From AP-15 sp963733945 (GTDB taxonomy: Bacteria > Pseudomonadota > Alphaproteobacteria > ATCC43930 > CGMCC-115725), in contig CAVTFD010000029.1 in the NCBI GenBank assembly GCA_963733945.1, positions 1 through 64,000 on the forward strand: a stretch of DNA of 64,000 nucleotides, written 5' to 3'. Made by a program: the position numbers and the translations under genes. The notes under the pieces were generated by a model, which did no database searches, had not been told where the DNA came from, and was given only the letters and a program-made list of their open reading frames with translations. Each line of letters starts with the position of its first letter. Positions within the stretch are counted from its first letter, which is position 1. Of the stretch, positions 27,567 through 34,900 are shown one piece after another.

Positions 27567-27875
27567 TCAGGCGATCCGCCGGAACACGCTGTGCTGGCGG
27601 TTGGTGGTATGCGGGCGGATCTTGGGCTTCCATTCGCCGAGATCGGAGGCTTCGGTCCAGGCCGGGCTGTTGATCACCTCGGCGCTGTCGCACTCGTAGA
27701 TCGCCAGATAACGCGGCATCGTCGGCACGGTCGAGTGGTCGAGCCGATATCGCGTGCACGACCGAACGCCGGGGACCTTGAGGATTGTCGGCACGTGGTC
27801 CTCGTCGTAGATCCGATTGAATTCGGCCTCGAGCTCGGCCGGGATGTCCATTTGCACGACATAGATGTAAGCCAA
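27567..27875 (-). CDS. EthD/DUF4286-like small dimeric-barrel protein, copy 1
   Basis: 102 residues, first gene of the cluster that runs to the ThDP enzyme. It begins MAYIYVVQMDIPAELEAEFN, then YDEDHVPTILKVPGVRSCTR and HSTVPTMPRYLAIYECDS, ending HSVFRRIA. It shares well over half its residues with its neighbour, so the pair arose by tandem duplication. Two paralogues may form a heterodimer or act on successive intermediates; this is inference. Confidence 0.75.
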   Translation of the reverse strand: MAYIYVVQMDIPAELEAEFNRIYDEDHVPTILKVPGVRSCTRYRLDHSTVPTMPRYLAIYECDSAEVINSPAWTEASDLGEWKPKIRPHTTNRQHSVFRRIA

Positions 27876-28356
27876 GGCTGCCCCCTATTCGCGGACGCGG
27901 TGCCTCGGAGATTAGGCCAATCCGCGTTTTCCCTCGACAGGTTTCGTATCAGCCTGTTGCCAGCCCACCCACCAGCCGCATTCTTGTCGTTTCGGTTACA
28001 CGCCTCACTTGAATGAAACCAAGAATATCGATCGTGGACTCGTCGTTCTCGCGAAAGCATAGGGCTGTCAGAGAGAAGACAATTAAAGTCTCGTTTTTGC
28101 GGACTTGTTCCCCCAACCACGTCTCTTTCGGGCGCGCGAAGGCGTGGAAACCCGGTCGAACCCGCTTTTCGCCGGGTAACAGAGACCTCAGTTGAGATCT
28201 TGAAATGATTAACGCGATGGCCCATTTCTGGGCATATCGGGCGGCCTTCGGCTCAGTATAAGATTTCGGCTGTTCTTCTGCTGGGCGCCGCGGCTACCCA
28301 AGGCGAAATCATTTTCGAATATAGAGCCGGCGTTAAGCGTTGGCCGAGGAGCAGAA
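27876..28356. other. Divergent intergenic region without a gene
   Basis: 480 bp between the dimeric-barrel cluster (minus) and the HTH gene (plus). It is AT-richer than the coding regions, with a small hairpin-like ACCCGCTTTTCGCCGGGT near 28160-28180. No coding or RNA feature is supported; both promoters must lie here. Confidence 0.35.
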
Positions 28357-29010
28357 ATGTCGAAGATTCCGCAGGGCGAGTGGAGCGCCATTGCGGCGCG
28401 CTATGAAAAGGGCGAGTCGATCAGCGGAATCGCCCGGGGCTATGGCTGCACTCCGCCTGCTATTCATTACATTCTGAAGCGTCATCGCGAGCTTCCGGCG
28501 CCCGCGGTCAGGCCGTTGACGCGTGGCCAGCCTGCAGCAGCGGCGGCAGCCGCGCCGGTCGCCGCTTACGCCCCCGAGCCGACCCCGCCCGGTCGGATCG
28601 CCGGCAAATCCGAGCACGACGCACAGTCCCCAGTGCTGGCCCCGGTGCTGGTTCGCGCCAGCCCGCCGCTCGCGGCGGCCTCATCTCCGCCCCCCGGCAA
28701 ACCCGATCACAAGCCCGATCAAAGGCCGGCAGCGCCGCCGCCGACGCCGGGCTTGGACAGCGAATTGCACACCCGCGCCGAGGCGGCCATCGCGATGTTT
28801 CGCTCGAGTTTCGACGCGGCGCTGATGGAAGGCTCGCCGGGAGTGCGCGAGCGTCTGCGCCAGGCCGCAGCGGATTTGATGCGGGTGGCGGCGCGAACGA
28901 CGATCGTGCTCGATCGGGTGACCGCCGGCTCCGAGCGCACCGACCGCGGCCAGAATTATCCGCGTTCCGCGCACGCCCGCGACGATTTCGGAAAATCAGG
29001 CTCGGTCTAA
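28357..29010 (+). CDS. Helix-turn-helix domain protein with disordered Pro/Ala linker
   Basis: 217 residues. Residues 1-45 form a resolvase/Hin-like HTH: IPQGEWSAIAARYEKGESIS, then GIARGYGCTPPAIHYILKRH, with GCTPPAIHYILKR as the recognition helix. About 90 residues of Pro/Ala-rich, probably disordered sequence follow. A C-terminal helical region (LHTRAEAAIAMFRSSFDAAL, GVRERLRQAAADLMRVAART) may mediate oligomerisation. A DNA-binding architectural or regulatory protein is likely. The last codons overlap the end of a convergent broken oxidoreductase gene by 4 bp. Confidence 0.7.
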   Translation: MSKIPQGEWSAIAARYEKGESISGIARGYGCTPPAIHYILKRHRELPAPAVRPLTRGQPAAAAAAAPVAAYAPEPTPPGRIAGKSEHDAQSPVLAPVLVRASPPLAAASSPPPGKPDHKPDQRPAAPPPTPGLDSELHTRAEAAIAMFRSSFDAALMEGSPGVRERLRQAAADLMRVAARTTIVLDRVTAGSERTDRGQNYPRSAHARDDFGKSGSV

Positions 29011-29425
29011 ACAGCCCGACCCAAAACCGAACCAACGATCAACGCCGCCATCCGCCGCGAGCTGAGGGCGATGCCAAAGGCGTCGAACTCGGGCTGGCGG
29101 TAACCTAAGCCGATGCTGAGGATGTAGTTGCCGCCGGTCAGCACGTCCAAGGTGGCCGCTTCCTCGGCGACGTGCATCGGGTTGAGCGGCGGCAGGATCA
29201 GGATGTTGGGCCCGATCGTCATGCCCTGCGCGTGGGCCGCGACATAGCCCATGACCGGCGCGATCTGCAGCATCTGCAGCGGATGGGTCAGCCAGTGATG
29301 CGGGAACCACAACGACGCGAACCCGGCCTCGCGCGCCGCGCGCACCTGCGCCACCATCTCCGGGACCCGCTCCGCGAGGTTGAAGCCCTCCGGAACTGCG
29401 TGTTGATAAACAGACCGACTTTCAT
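29007..29425 (-). pseudogene. Truncated, frameshifted LLM class flavin-dependent oxidoreductase
   Basis: From the ATG at 29425, MKVGLFINTQ is a proper start for a luciferase-like protein. A one-base loss then moves homology to the frame of PEGFNLAERVPEMVAQVRAA, FASLWFPHHWLTHPLQMLQI, IGPNILILPPLNPMHVAEEA and LTGGNYILSIGLGYRQPEFD. Homology ends near FGIALSSR (about 29060). The frame stops at 29007, only about 140 residues in, where family members have about 340. The remaining C-terminal half is not in the window; the HTH gene lies there instead. This is a remnant left by a deletion or rearrangement. Confidence 0.8.
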
Positions 29426-29825
29426 GATGGGCTTCTCCTCTCGCTCGCAAACCGCGCGCTGCCAGGGTAAAGCTTTGGTTGATGCGGTCTAATCGGCTCT
29501 GTGATGCTGATTCTTCGAGCCATGTAGGCGCGCCAGTCGAGATCGTTTCGCCGGCCGCAATCCAAGAGTCAGCAGCCGTAGCCGATCGCCCTCCGTCGTC
29601 TGTCGGATTTCTTTACAGCCGATTTCGCAGGCGCCGGGGCCGCCCCGGCTCTGCCGGGCGCGTTCTCCTCCTGGGCAGCCCGCTGAAAATGCTGCTTTTC
29701 TTTTACGTCCTTGCGCTGGCCTGCCGGTGATCGCCGGAATCAGGGGTGTTCCGGCCAGATCGGGCTGCCAACGGTGCGCCGGATATCTTTACACTTTCCC
29801 AGCTGCCCGATCGGCCGCAAGAATA

Positions 29826-29839
29826 ATATTGCGTAATAT
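29826..29839. repeat. ATATT-GCGT-AATAT dyad upstream of the sigma-54 promoter
   Basis: A short AT-rich inverted repeat centred about 31 bp upstream of the start of the -24/-12 promoter. It could be a protein-binding site, but such short AT palindromes occur by chance. Confidence 0.25.
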
Positions 29840-29855
29840 CAACTATATACTGGGT

Positions 29856-29871
29856 TGGCATGCCAATTGCT
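29856..29871 (+). promoter_or_regulatory. Sigma-54 (-24/-12) promoter of PEP-CTERM gene
   Basis: TGGCATGCCAATTGCT fits the RpoN consensus TGGCAC-N5-TTGCW. GG (29857-29858) and GC (29869-29870) are separated by exactly ten bases. The predicted start near 29882 leaves an 80-nt leader before the ATG at 29962. The same arrangement, TGGTATGAATATTGCT, occurs before the other PEP-CTERM gene of the window. In exosortase bacteria the PrsK/PrsR two-component system acts on sigma-54 promoters of such genes, which supports the call. Confidence 0.75.
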
Positions 29872-29961
29872 GTAAATCAGGCATCTGGCTTAGCCGGGCC
29901 GTTTGGCCGCGGGCTCGGCGGAGCGATCGACGCGTTATCCTTGACTAAGAGGAGTTATCCT

Positions 29962-30846
29962 ATGTCGTTACGTAAATCAGCCCTTACCGGCGTCTCCGCC
30001 ATCGCGCTGTCGGTGGGCTTGGCCTGTTCGGCCCAGGCCACCACCATGCTGCCGGTTCAGAACCTCGTGTTCAATATGTTGACTAACCCATTAAGCACTG
30101 GCGGCTCGGCAGCGCAGACTAAGAACTTTTTCAGCACTGTACTCCCGACTAACTGGGGAGTTAGTTCGGTCGGTCAACTCATCTATGTCGGGGAGCAAGG
30201 CTCCGAAGGAACTGCTTACACGAGCCCTGGCAATATTTACAAGGTTTATTCTAACCCCGGCTTCACGGTTACCGTTCCGCCCGGCACCAACTTCTATCAG
30301 GCAGACGGGAATCCGGCGTTCGAGAGCACGATCTTTCAGACCATTCCGAACCTGACAGCGGGCACCACATACACCCTTACGTTCCAGCAGGCAGCCGGTC
30401 AGCAAGTGGGATTTTCCCTGAATACGACTGAGCAGTGGAAGGTATATCTGGGCGTAGGCGGGATCGGTGTATCCTGCGGAGCTACAGTTTGCACGCCGAC
30501 CGGCACCGCGAATAATCAGGAGATGGATTCGAAGCTGATGATGAACACGAGTGGGATGAATATCGATTGGACTAATACGGCCGCTGGCGCCGGCCTTCAA
30601 ACATTGATGTTTACACCCACTATGGCAGACCTCGGCGGAGCGAGCATGGGGAGCGCGGTGTTGACCTTCCTGGCTTGGGGTAACAACGGCAGCGACATTA
30701 ATCAACCGCCGACGGTGTTCCTCGAAGGCGTGAATACCCCGGTGACGACGCCGGAGCCGGCGACCCTGTCGCTTCTTGGCGTCGGTCTTCTCGGCCTCGG
30801 CGGGATCGCTTGGCGACGGCGTAACAAACGCAGCGCCGTGGCCTGA
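29962..30846 (+). CDS. PEP-CTERM sorting domain-containing secreted protein
   Basis: 294 residues from the ATG at 29962, preceded by AAGAGGAGTTATCC. Signal peptide about residues 1-26 (ALTGVSAIALSVGLACSAQA). The mature part is Asn/Thr/Gly-rich and beta-type with two Cys close together (GVSCGATVCTPTG). The C-terminal sorting signal is complete: PEP in TTPEPATLSLLGVGLLGLGG, then RRRNKR. Exosortase would cleave at this signal to release or anchor the protein in the extracellular matrix. No exosortase gene is in the window. Expression is probably sigma-54 dependent. GC content is lower and codon use more relaxed than in neighbouring genes. Confidence 0.92.
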   Translation: MSLRKSALTGVSAIALSVGLACSAQATTMLPVQNLVFNMLTNPLSTGGSAAQTKNFFSTVLPTNWGVSSVGQLIYVGEQGSEGTAYTSPGNIYKVYSNPGFTVTVPPGTNFYQADGNPAFESTIFQTIPNLTAGTTYTLTFQQAAGQQVGFSLNTTEQWKVYLGVGGIGVSCGATVCTPTGTANNQEMDSKLMMNTSGMNIDWTNTAAGAGLQTLMFTPTMADLGGASMGSAVLTFLAWGNNGSDINQPPTVFLEGVNTPVTTPEPATLSLLGVGLLGLGGIAWRRRNKRSAVA

Positions 30847-30860
30847 TCACCCGACTGGTG

Positions 30861-30899
30861 GACGCGCCTGGACGGGACTCTGTCTCGCCCAGGCGCGTC
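30861..30899 (+). terminator. Hairpin after the PEP-CTERM gene
   Basis: GACGCGCCTGG (30861-30871) and CCAGGCGCGTC (30889-30899) are exact complements. The loop can itself pair further (CGGGAC with GTCTCG, one G-U). It lies 15 bp after the stop. A T-tract is nearly absent (TATAGTATCT follows), so it is a probable but atypical terminator. Confidence 0.55.
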
Positions 30900-30951
30900 T
30901 ATAGTATCTGACTGGGACCGGTAAGCCGGGATAGCGCTGTTGCCTGGATTT

Positions 30952-31803
30952 ATGGACCACCAGCATCTTCAGGCGCTCCTCCTCACCACGATGAGGCTTG
31001 GGGCGTGGCTGCTGCTGCTCGCCGTGGTCTTCTTGCCATTGGAACGCCTTTTCGCGGTGCGCCGGCGAAAAATTGTCAGCAAGAGCCTCGCCAGCGATAT
31101 CGGCTTTTATTTCATCAGCGGCCTGGTACCCGCGCTGCTGCTGACCCCGCCGCTGGCGCTGGTGGCCCTCGGTGCGCACGCCGTCGTGCCGTGGCGTGTT
31201 CAGGCGGCGATCGTGGGATGGCCGATCTGGGCCCGCGCGCTGGGCGCCTTGGTGGTGGGCGAGTTCGGATTCTACTGGGGCCATCGCTGGTCGCACGAAA
31301 TTCCGTTTCTTTGGCGTTTCCATTCGATCCACCATAACCCCACTGAGCTGTATTTCCTGATCAGCGCCCGCTCTCATCCGATCGACCATGTGTTCACCCG
31401 GCTGTGCGGTCTAATCCCGGTCTTCATTCTCGGGCTGGCCACCCCTCTCACCCCCGCCGGTGGCATGGTATCCGCGCTGCTCGTTCTGGTCCTGACCATG
31501 TGGGGCTTCCTGATCCATGCCAATGTGCGCTGGCGGTTGGGTCCGCTGGAATGGCTGATTTCCACACCGGCCTTCCACCACTGGCATCACACCCTGGCCG
31601 AGCCGCGGGACCGCAACTTTGCGTCGATGCTGCCGATCATGGACTGGGTCTTCGGCACTCACTACCTGCCCCGCAACCAATGGCCATCGGCGTATGGCAT
31701 CGAGGCGAAATTGCCCGGTTCGCTGGCCGGACAATTAGTGTATCCGCTACGCCTGGAGTCGCCGCAAGCCAGGTCACCGGAGCCGGTTACCGCCGACCGT
31801 TAA
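30952..31803 (+). CDS. Fatty acid hydroxylase/sterol desaturase family membrane protein
   Basis: 283 residues from the ATG at 30952 (a TTG at 30940 would add four). Four or so membrane helices. The eight-histidine di-iron motif is present: HRWSH near residue 110, HSIHHN near 125, and HHWHH near 210, with LIHANVRW between. This family inserts hydroxyls or desaturates lipids, sterols or carotenoids at the membrane. GFYWGHRWSHEIPFLWRFHS is typical. It lies alone between the PEP-CTERM gene and the convergent TPR cluster. The lipid substrate is unknown. Confidence 0.9.
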   Translation: MDHQHLQALLLTTMRLGAWLLLLAVVFLPLERLFAVRRRKIVSKSLASDIGFYFISGLVPALLLTPPLALVALGAHAVVPWRVQAAIVGWPIWARALGALVVGEFGFYWGHRWSHEIPFLWRFHSIHHNPTELYFLISARSHPIDHVFTRLCGLIPVFILGLATPLTPAGGMVSALLVLVLTMWGFLIHANVRWRLGPLEWLISTPAFHHWHHTLAEPRDRNFASMLPIMDWVFGTHYLPRNQWPSAYGIEAKLPGSLAGQLVYPLRLESPQARSPEPVTADR

Positions 31804-31829
31804 ACCCTGCCAGCTAGGCCGTTTCGCGA

Positions 31830-33260
31830 TCAGCCATCAGCCGCGGCAAGGCCCCGCAGGTCGAGGGCGACTTCGGCCACGACTGAGTCCCAGTCGCCGG
31901 GCTGCGGCTGACGATAGAGGTGCAAGCCCGGATACCACGGGCTGTCGCGCCGTCCGACGAGCCAGCGCCAGCACGGATCGAAGCGATCCAGCAGCCAGAC
32001 CGGTTTGCCCAACGCCGCCGCCAGATGGACGACCGAGGTATCGACTGAGATGATCAGGTCGAGGTTGGCGATCAGCGCCGCGGTATCGGCGAAGTCTTCC
32101 ATCTCGGACATGAAATCGATCAACGGAAAGTGCGCGGGCGCCGCGGGGCCATCCTTCTGCAAGCTGAAGAAGTGCAGGCCCGGCAATTCGAACAATGGCG
32201 CCAGCCGATCCGGGGCGATCGAGCGACGGCGACCGGTCGCCGCCGCGGCGAGCAGTTGTTTGCGCGGATTACCCGCCCACGCCAAGCCGATTCGAGGAAG
32301 GCGGTTTCCCAGCGACGCGATGCGTGTCCGCCAGACTGCGACATGCGCCGCATCGGCGCGCAGATAGGGTACATCACCGGGAATAGTCGTGATCGTGGTC
32401 CCCAGCGCCAATGGCATGCTGAGCATTGGGCAGTGCAGGTCGAATTGCGGCGTTGCCTCGCCTTGCGCCACCAACCGGTCGACCCCCGATAGACTCCCAA
32501 GCAGCCGAATCAACGGCTTCGGCGCCTCGAGGACCACCTGCAGCCCCCTGGCTGCCGCCAACGGCGCATAGCGACAGAATTGCAGAGTGTCGCCGAACCC
32601 TTGCTCTGCATGGATCAGCAAGGTCCGCCCCTCCGCCGCTTCACCACGCCACTGGGGCTGCGCGAAGTCGCGACGGCTCAGGGCCAATTGCGGCGTCTTC
32701 CAGCGCCATTCATGCTCCTCCCATCCCGCTTGCATATCGCCGCGCGCCAACAGCGCCGTCGCCAAGTTGTAGTGCGCCTCCGGATCATCCGGCCTGAGCT
32801 CGAGGGCCCTGCGGTAGCTGGTGACCGCCTCGTCCAGCTGCTTCAGCGCCCTAAGCGCGTTGCCCAAATTGTTTAGCGCCTCGGAAAAGTCCGGCTTGAG
32901 CTCGATGGCTTTGCGGTAGCAGGCGACCGCCTCGTCCAGCCGGCCCTGTGGCAGAAGCACATTGCCCAGATTGGACTGTAATGAGGCTTCCCTGGGGTTG
33001 ATCGCGATCGCTTTCCTGATCATATCGACGGCCAAATCTTGGCGCCCGGTCTGGTAAGCGATTACCCCGAGCAGGTGGAGGCTGTCCGCGTGACGGGGAT
33101 TGACCGCCAGAACCTGCCGGAAGAGCCGTTCGGCCTTGTCCAGGCGCCCAGCCTGAAGATGTTGAAGGGCGGCAATCCATACTCCTTGAATGCCCGATGA
33201 CGCGGCTTGCATCACCGGCCTGCCCGTTTTCGTTTCTGCTCGGCGTTGCTTGCGATTCAT
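31830..33260 (-). CDS. TPR protein with glycosyltransferase family 9-like domain
   Basis: 476 residues. It begins MNRKQRRAETKTGRP, a short basic start shared with the next two genes. TPR units cover about residues 25-180 (LAVNPRHADSLHLLGVIAYQ, AIELKPDFSEALNNLGNALR). The C-terminal domain resembles ADP-heptose/GT9 glycosyltransferases: LIHAEQGFGDTLQFCRYAPL, RIGLAWAGNPRK, DLIISVDTSVVHLAAALGKP and VWLLDRFDPCWRWLVGR. Such proteins probably glycosylate surface proteins or polysaccharide. Third member of a tandem TPR array; its N-terminal third is nearly identical to the neighbouring sulfotransferase. Confidence 0.88.
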   Translation of the reverse strand: MNRKQRRAETKTGRPVMQAASSGIQGVWIAALQHLQAGRLDKAERLFRQVLAVNPRHADSLHLLGVIAYQTGRQDLAVDMIRKAIAINPREASLQSNLGNVLLPQGRLDEAVACYRKAIELKPDFSEALNNLGNALRALKQLDEAVTSYRRALELRPDDPEAHYNLATALLARGDMQAGWEEHEWRWKTPQLALSRRDFAQPQWRGEAAEGRTLLIHAEQGFGDTLQFCRYAPLAAARGLQVVLEAPKPLIRLLGSLSGVDRLVAQGEATPQFDLHCPMLSMPLALGTTITTIPGDVPYLRADAAHVAVWRTRIASLGNRLPRIGLAWAGNPRKQLLAAAATGRRRSIAPDRLAPLFELPGLHFFSLQKDGPAAPAHFPLIDFMSEMEDFADTAALIANLDLIISVDTSVVHLAAALGKPVWLLDRFDPCWRWLVGRRDSPWYPGLHLYRQPQPGDWDSVVAEVALDLRGLAAADG

Positions 33261-33333
33261 GTGTCTGCCGGGCGTTCCAGAAATCCGTGCTTTGGTTCGC
33301 GTCGCGGTGTCTGGGAGATTCCCGGCGCGGTCG

Positions 33334-34869
33334 TTACCGGGCTTCGTCCAATTCGACGCCCAACTCTTTGATCAAGGGTTGCAGGAGGTGCTGGTAAGGC
33401 TTCCATCGGCCAACGGAAGTGCGGTAGATGGGCTGACGCACCTGGGTCACGCTCGCCGTCCGAATCGGACGTTGCGTCTTATAAAAAGCAAGACATGCAT
33501 CGTCCCATTCGAGACCGCAATGGGCGACGATCTGACGGGCCTGCCGCTCGACATCGGCAACCACCTCCTCATATTGAACTTCGAGCATCACCCCCGCCGG
33601 CAGCACTTGGCGCCAGTGCTCCATCAGCGTCTGATAAGACCGATAATAGCGACCCAACTCCCCGAGTTCGTAACAGTAGGTCAGATTGCTGTCGAACAGC
33701 AGCGAAAAGCAGGAGAGACAAGTGTCGACTGGGTCACGGCGCATGTGAATGATGCGCGCATTGGGTAGCGCCAAATGAATGAGCCCAACGAAGCTGAAAT
33801 TCTCAGGCATCTTATCGGTGATGCGCTCCGCCCCTGATGCCGCGGCTCTGACGGCGTCAAGATAACTTGTGCCGAGTTGGCGCAGCTGTCGGGCTGGCAG
33901 AGCGGGAACGGCCTCGGGGAAGGATAGAGCGCCATTCGGCGCAACGAGGCTCGTCACCGCCTTGCTGAATTCTGCAAGCTCCCCGGCGCCGAAGACCTTG
34001 GGGTGACTTGCCAATATCTGCTCGACCAGGGTCGAGCCCGAGCGCGGCATGCCAACGATGAACGTCGGAACCATCGAGGGATTGCCAAGCCCCCGCTTGT
34101 TGTGCATCAGCTCAGCCGTGAATACGGTGCGAATGCGATCCAAAAATCCCAACGTCTCTGGTTCGTCATAGACGAACCCTCGTCGCTTGAGCGCGTTTCC
34201 CTCGAGGAAATGACGAAAGGACCGCTCGCGCTGTTCCAGGTCCTCATAGGCTTTGCCCAGTGCAAAATGTAATTCCCGCTGATCCTCGATCGGCAGCGAG
34301 GTCATGTCCTCAGCCAACTTCTCCGCGGCCGCAAGGCTCCGGTCCCCAGCGACAACTCGCCTGCTATAAAACAGATAACGGTAATACAGACCGGTTCTCG
34401 GCGCCAGTTCGAGCGCTCTCTGGTAGGCGCGTTGCGCCTCGTCGAACTGACCCAGTTCTCTGAGAGCATTACCCAGACCGTTATGGGCCTCGGCGAGGTC
34501 CGGCTTGAGCTCGATGGCCTTGCGGTAGTATGCGACCGCCTCGTCCAGCCGCCCCTGTTGCAGAAGCACATTGCCCAGATTCGACCGTAATGAGGCTTCC
34601 CTGGGGTTGATCGCAATCGCTTTCCTGATCAGGTCGACGGCCAGATCTTGGCGTCCGGTCTGGTAAGCGATCACCCCGAGCAGGTGCAAGCTGTCGGCGT
34701 GGCGGGGGTTGACCGCCAGAACCCGGTGGAAGAGCGGCTCGGCTTCGGCCAGGCGTCCAGCCTGAAGATGTTGAAGGGCGGCTATCCATACTCCTTGAAC
34801 AGCCGATGATGTGGCGTGCATCACCGGCCTGCCCCGTTTCGTTTCTGCTCGGCGTTGTTTGCGATTCAT
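33334..34869 (-). CDS. TPR-repeat sulfotransferase (middle copy, chimeric)
   Basis: 511 residues from the ATG at 34869 (MNRKQRRAETKRGRP). The TPR part (about 25-175) is almost the same as the N-terminus of the GT9-like gene. The sulfotransferase domain (about 250-510) is almost the same as that of the 34901-36904 gene. The PAPS-binding signature is VGMPRSGSTLVEQILASHPK, and FVGLIHLALPNARIIHMRRD is the 3'-phosphate loop. So the gene is a mosaic of its two neighbours. It transfers sulfate from PAPS to a protein or glycan, unidentified. Usual length for the family. Confidence 0.88.
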   Translation of the reverse strand: MNRKQRRAETKRGRPVMHATSSAVQGVWIAALQHLQAGRLAEAEPLFHRVLAVNPRHADSLHLLGVIAYQTGRQDLAVDLIRKAIAINPREASLRSNLGNVLLQQGRLDEAVAYYRKAIELKPDLAEAHNGLGNALRELGQFDEAQRAYQRALELAPRTGLYYRYLFYSRRVVAGDRSLAAAEKLAEDMTSLPIEDQRELHFALGKAYEDLEQRERSFRHFLEGNALKRRGFVYDEPETLGFLDRIRTVFTAELMHNKRGLGNPSMVPTFIVGMPRSGSTLVEQILASHPKVFGAGELAEFSKAVTSLVAPNGALSFPEAVPALPARQLRQLGTSYLDAVRAAASGAERITDKMPENFSFVGLIHLALPNARIIHMRRDPVDTCLSCFSLLFDSNLTYCYELGELGRYYRSYQTLMEHWRQVLPAGVMLEVQYEEVVADVERQARQIVAHCGLEWDDACLAFYKTQRPIRTASVTQVRQPIYRTSVGRWKPYQHLLQPLIKELGVELDEAR

Positions 34870-34900
34870 GTGTCTGCCGGGCGGACCAGAAATTGGTGAA

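Noticed and set aside
29479..29730. Small plus-strand gene with a hydrophobic end
   Set aside because: The hydrophobic tail (MLLFFYVLALACR) is short and ends at once; no ribosome site or conserved feature.
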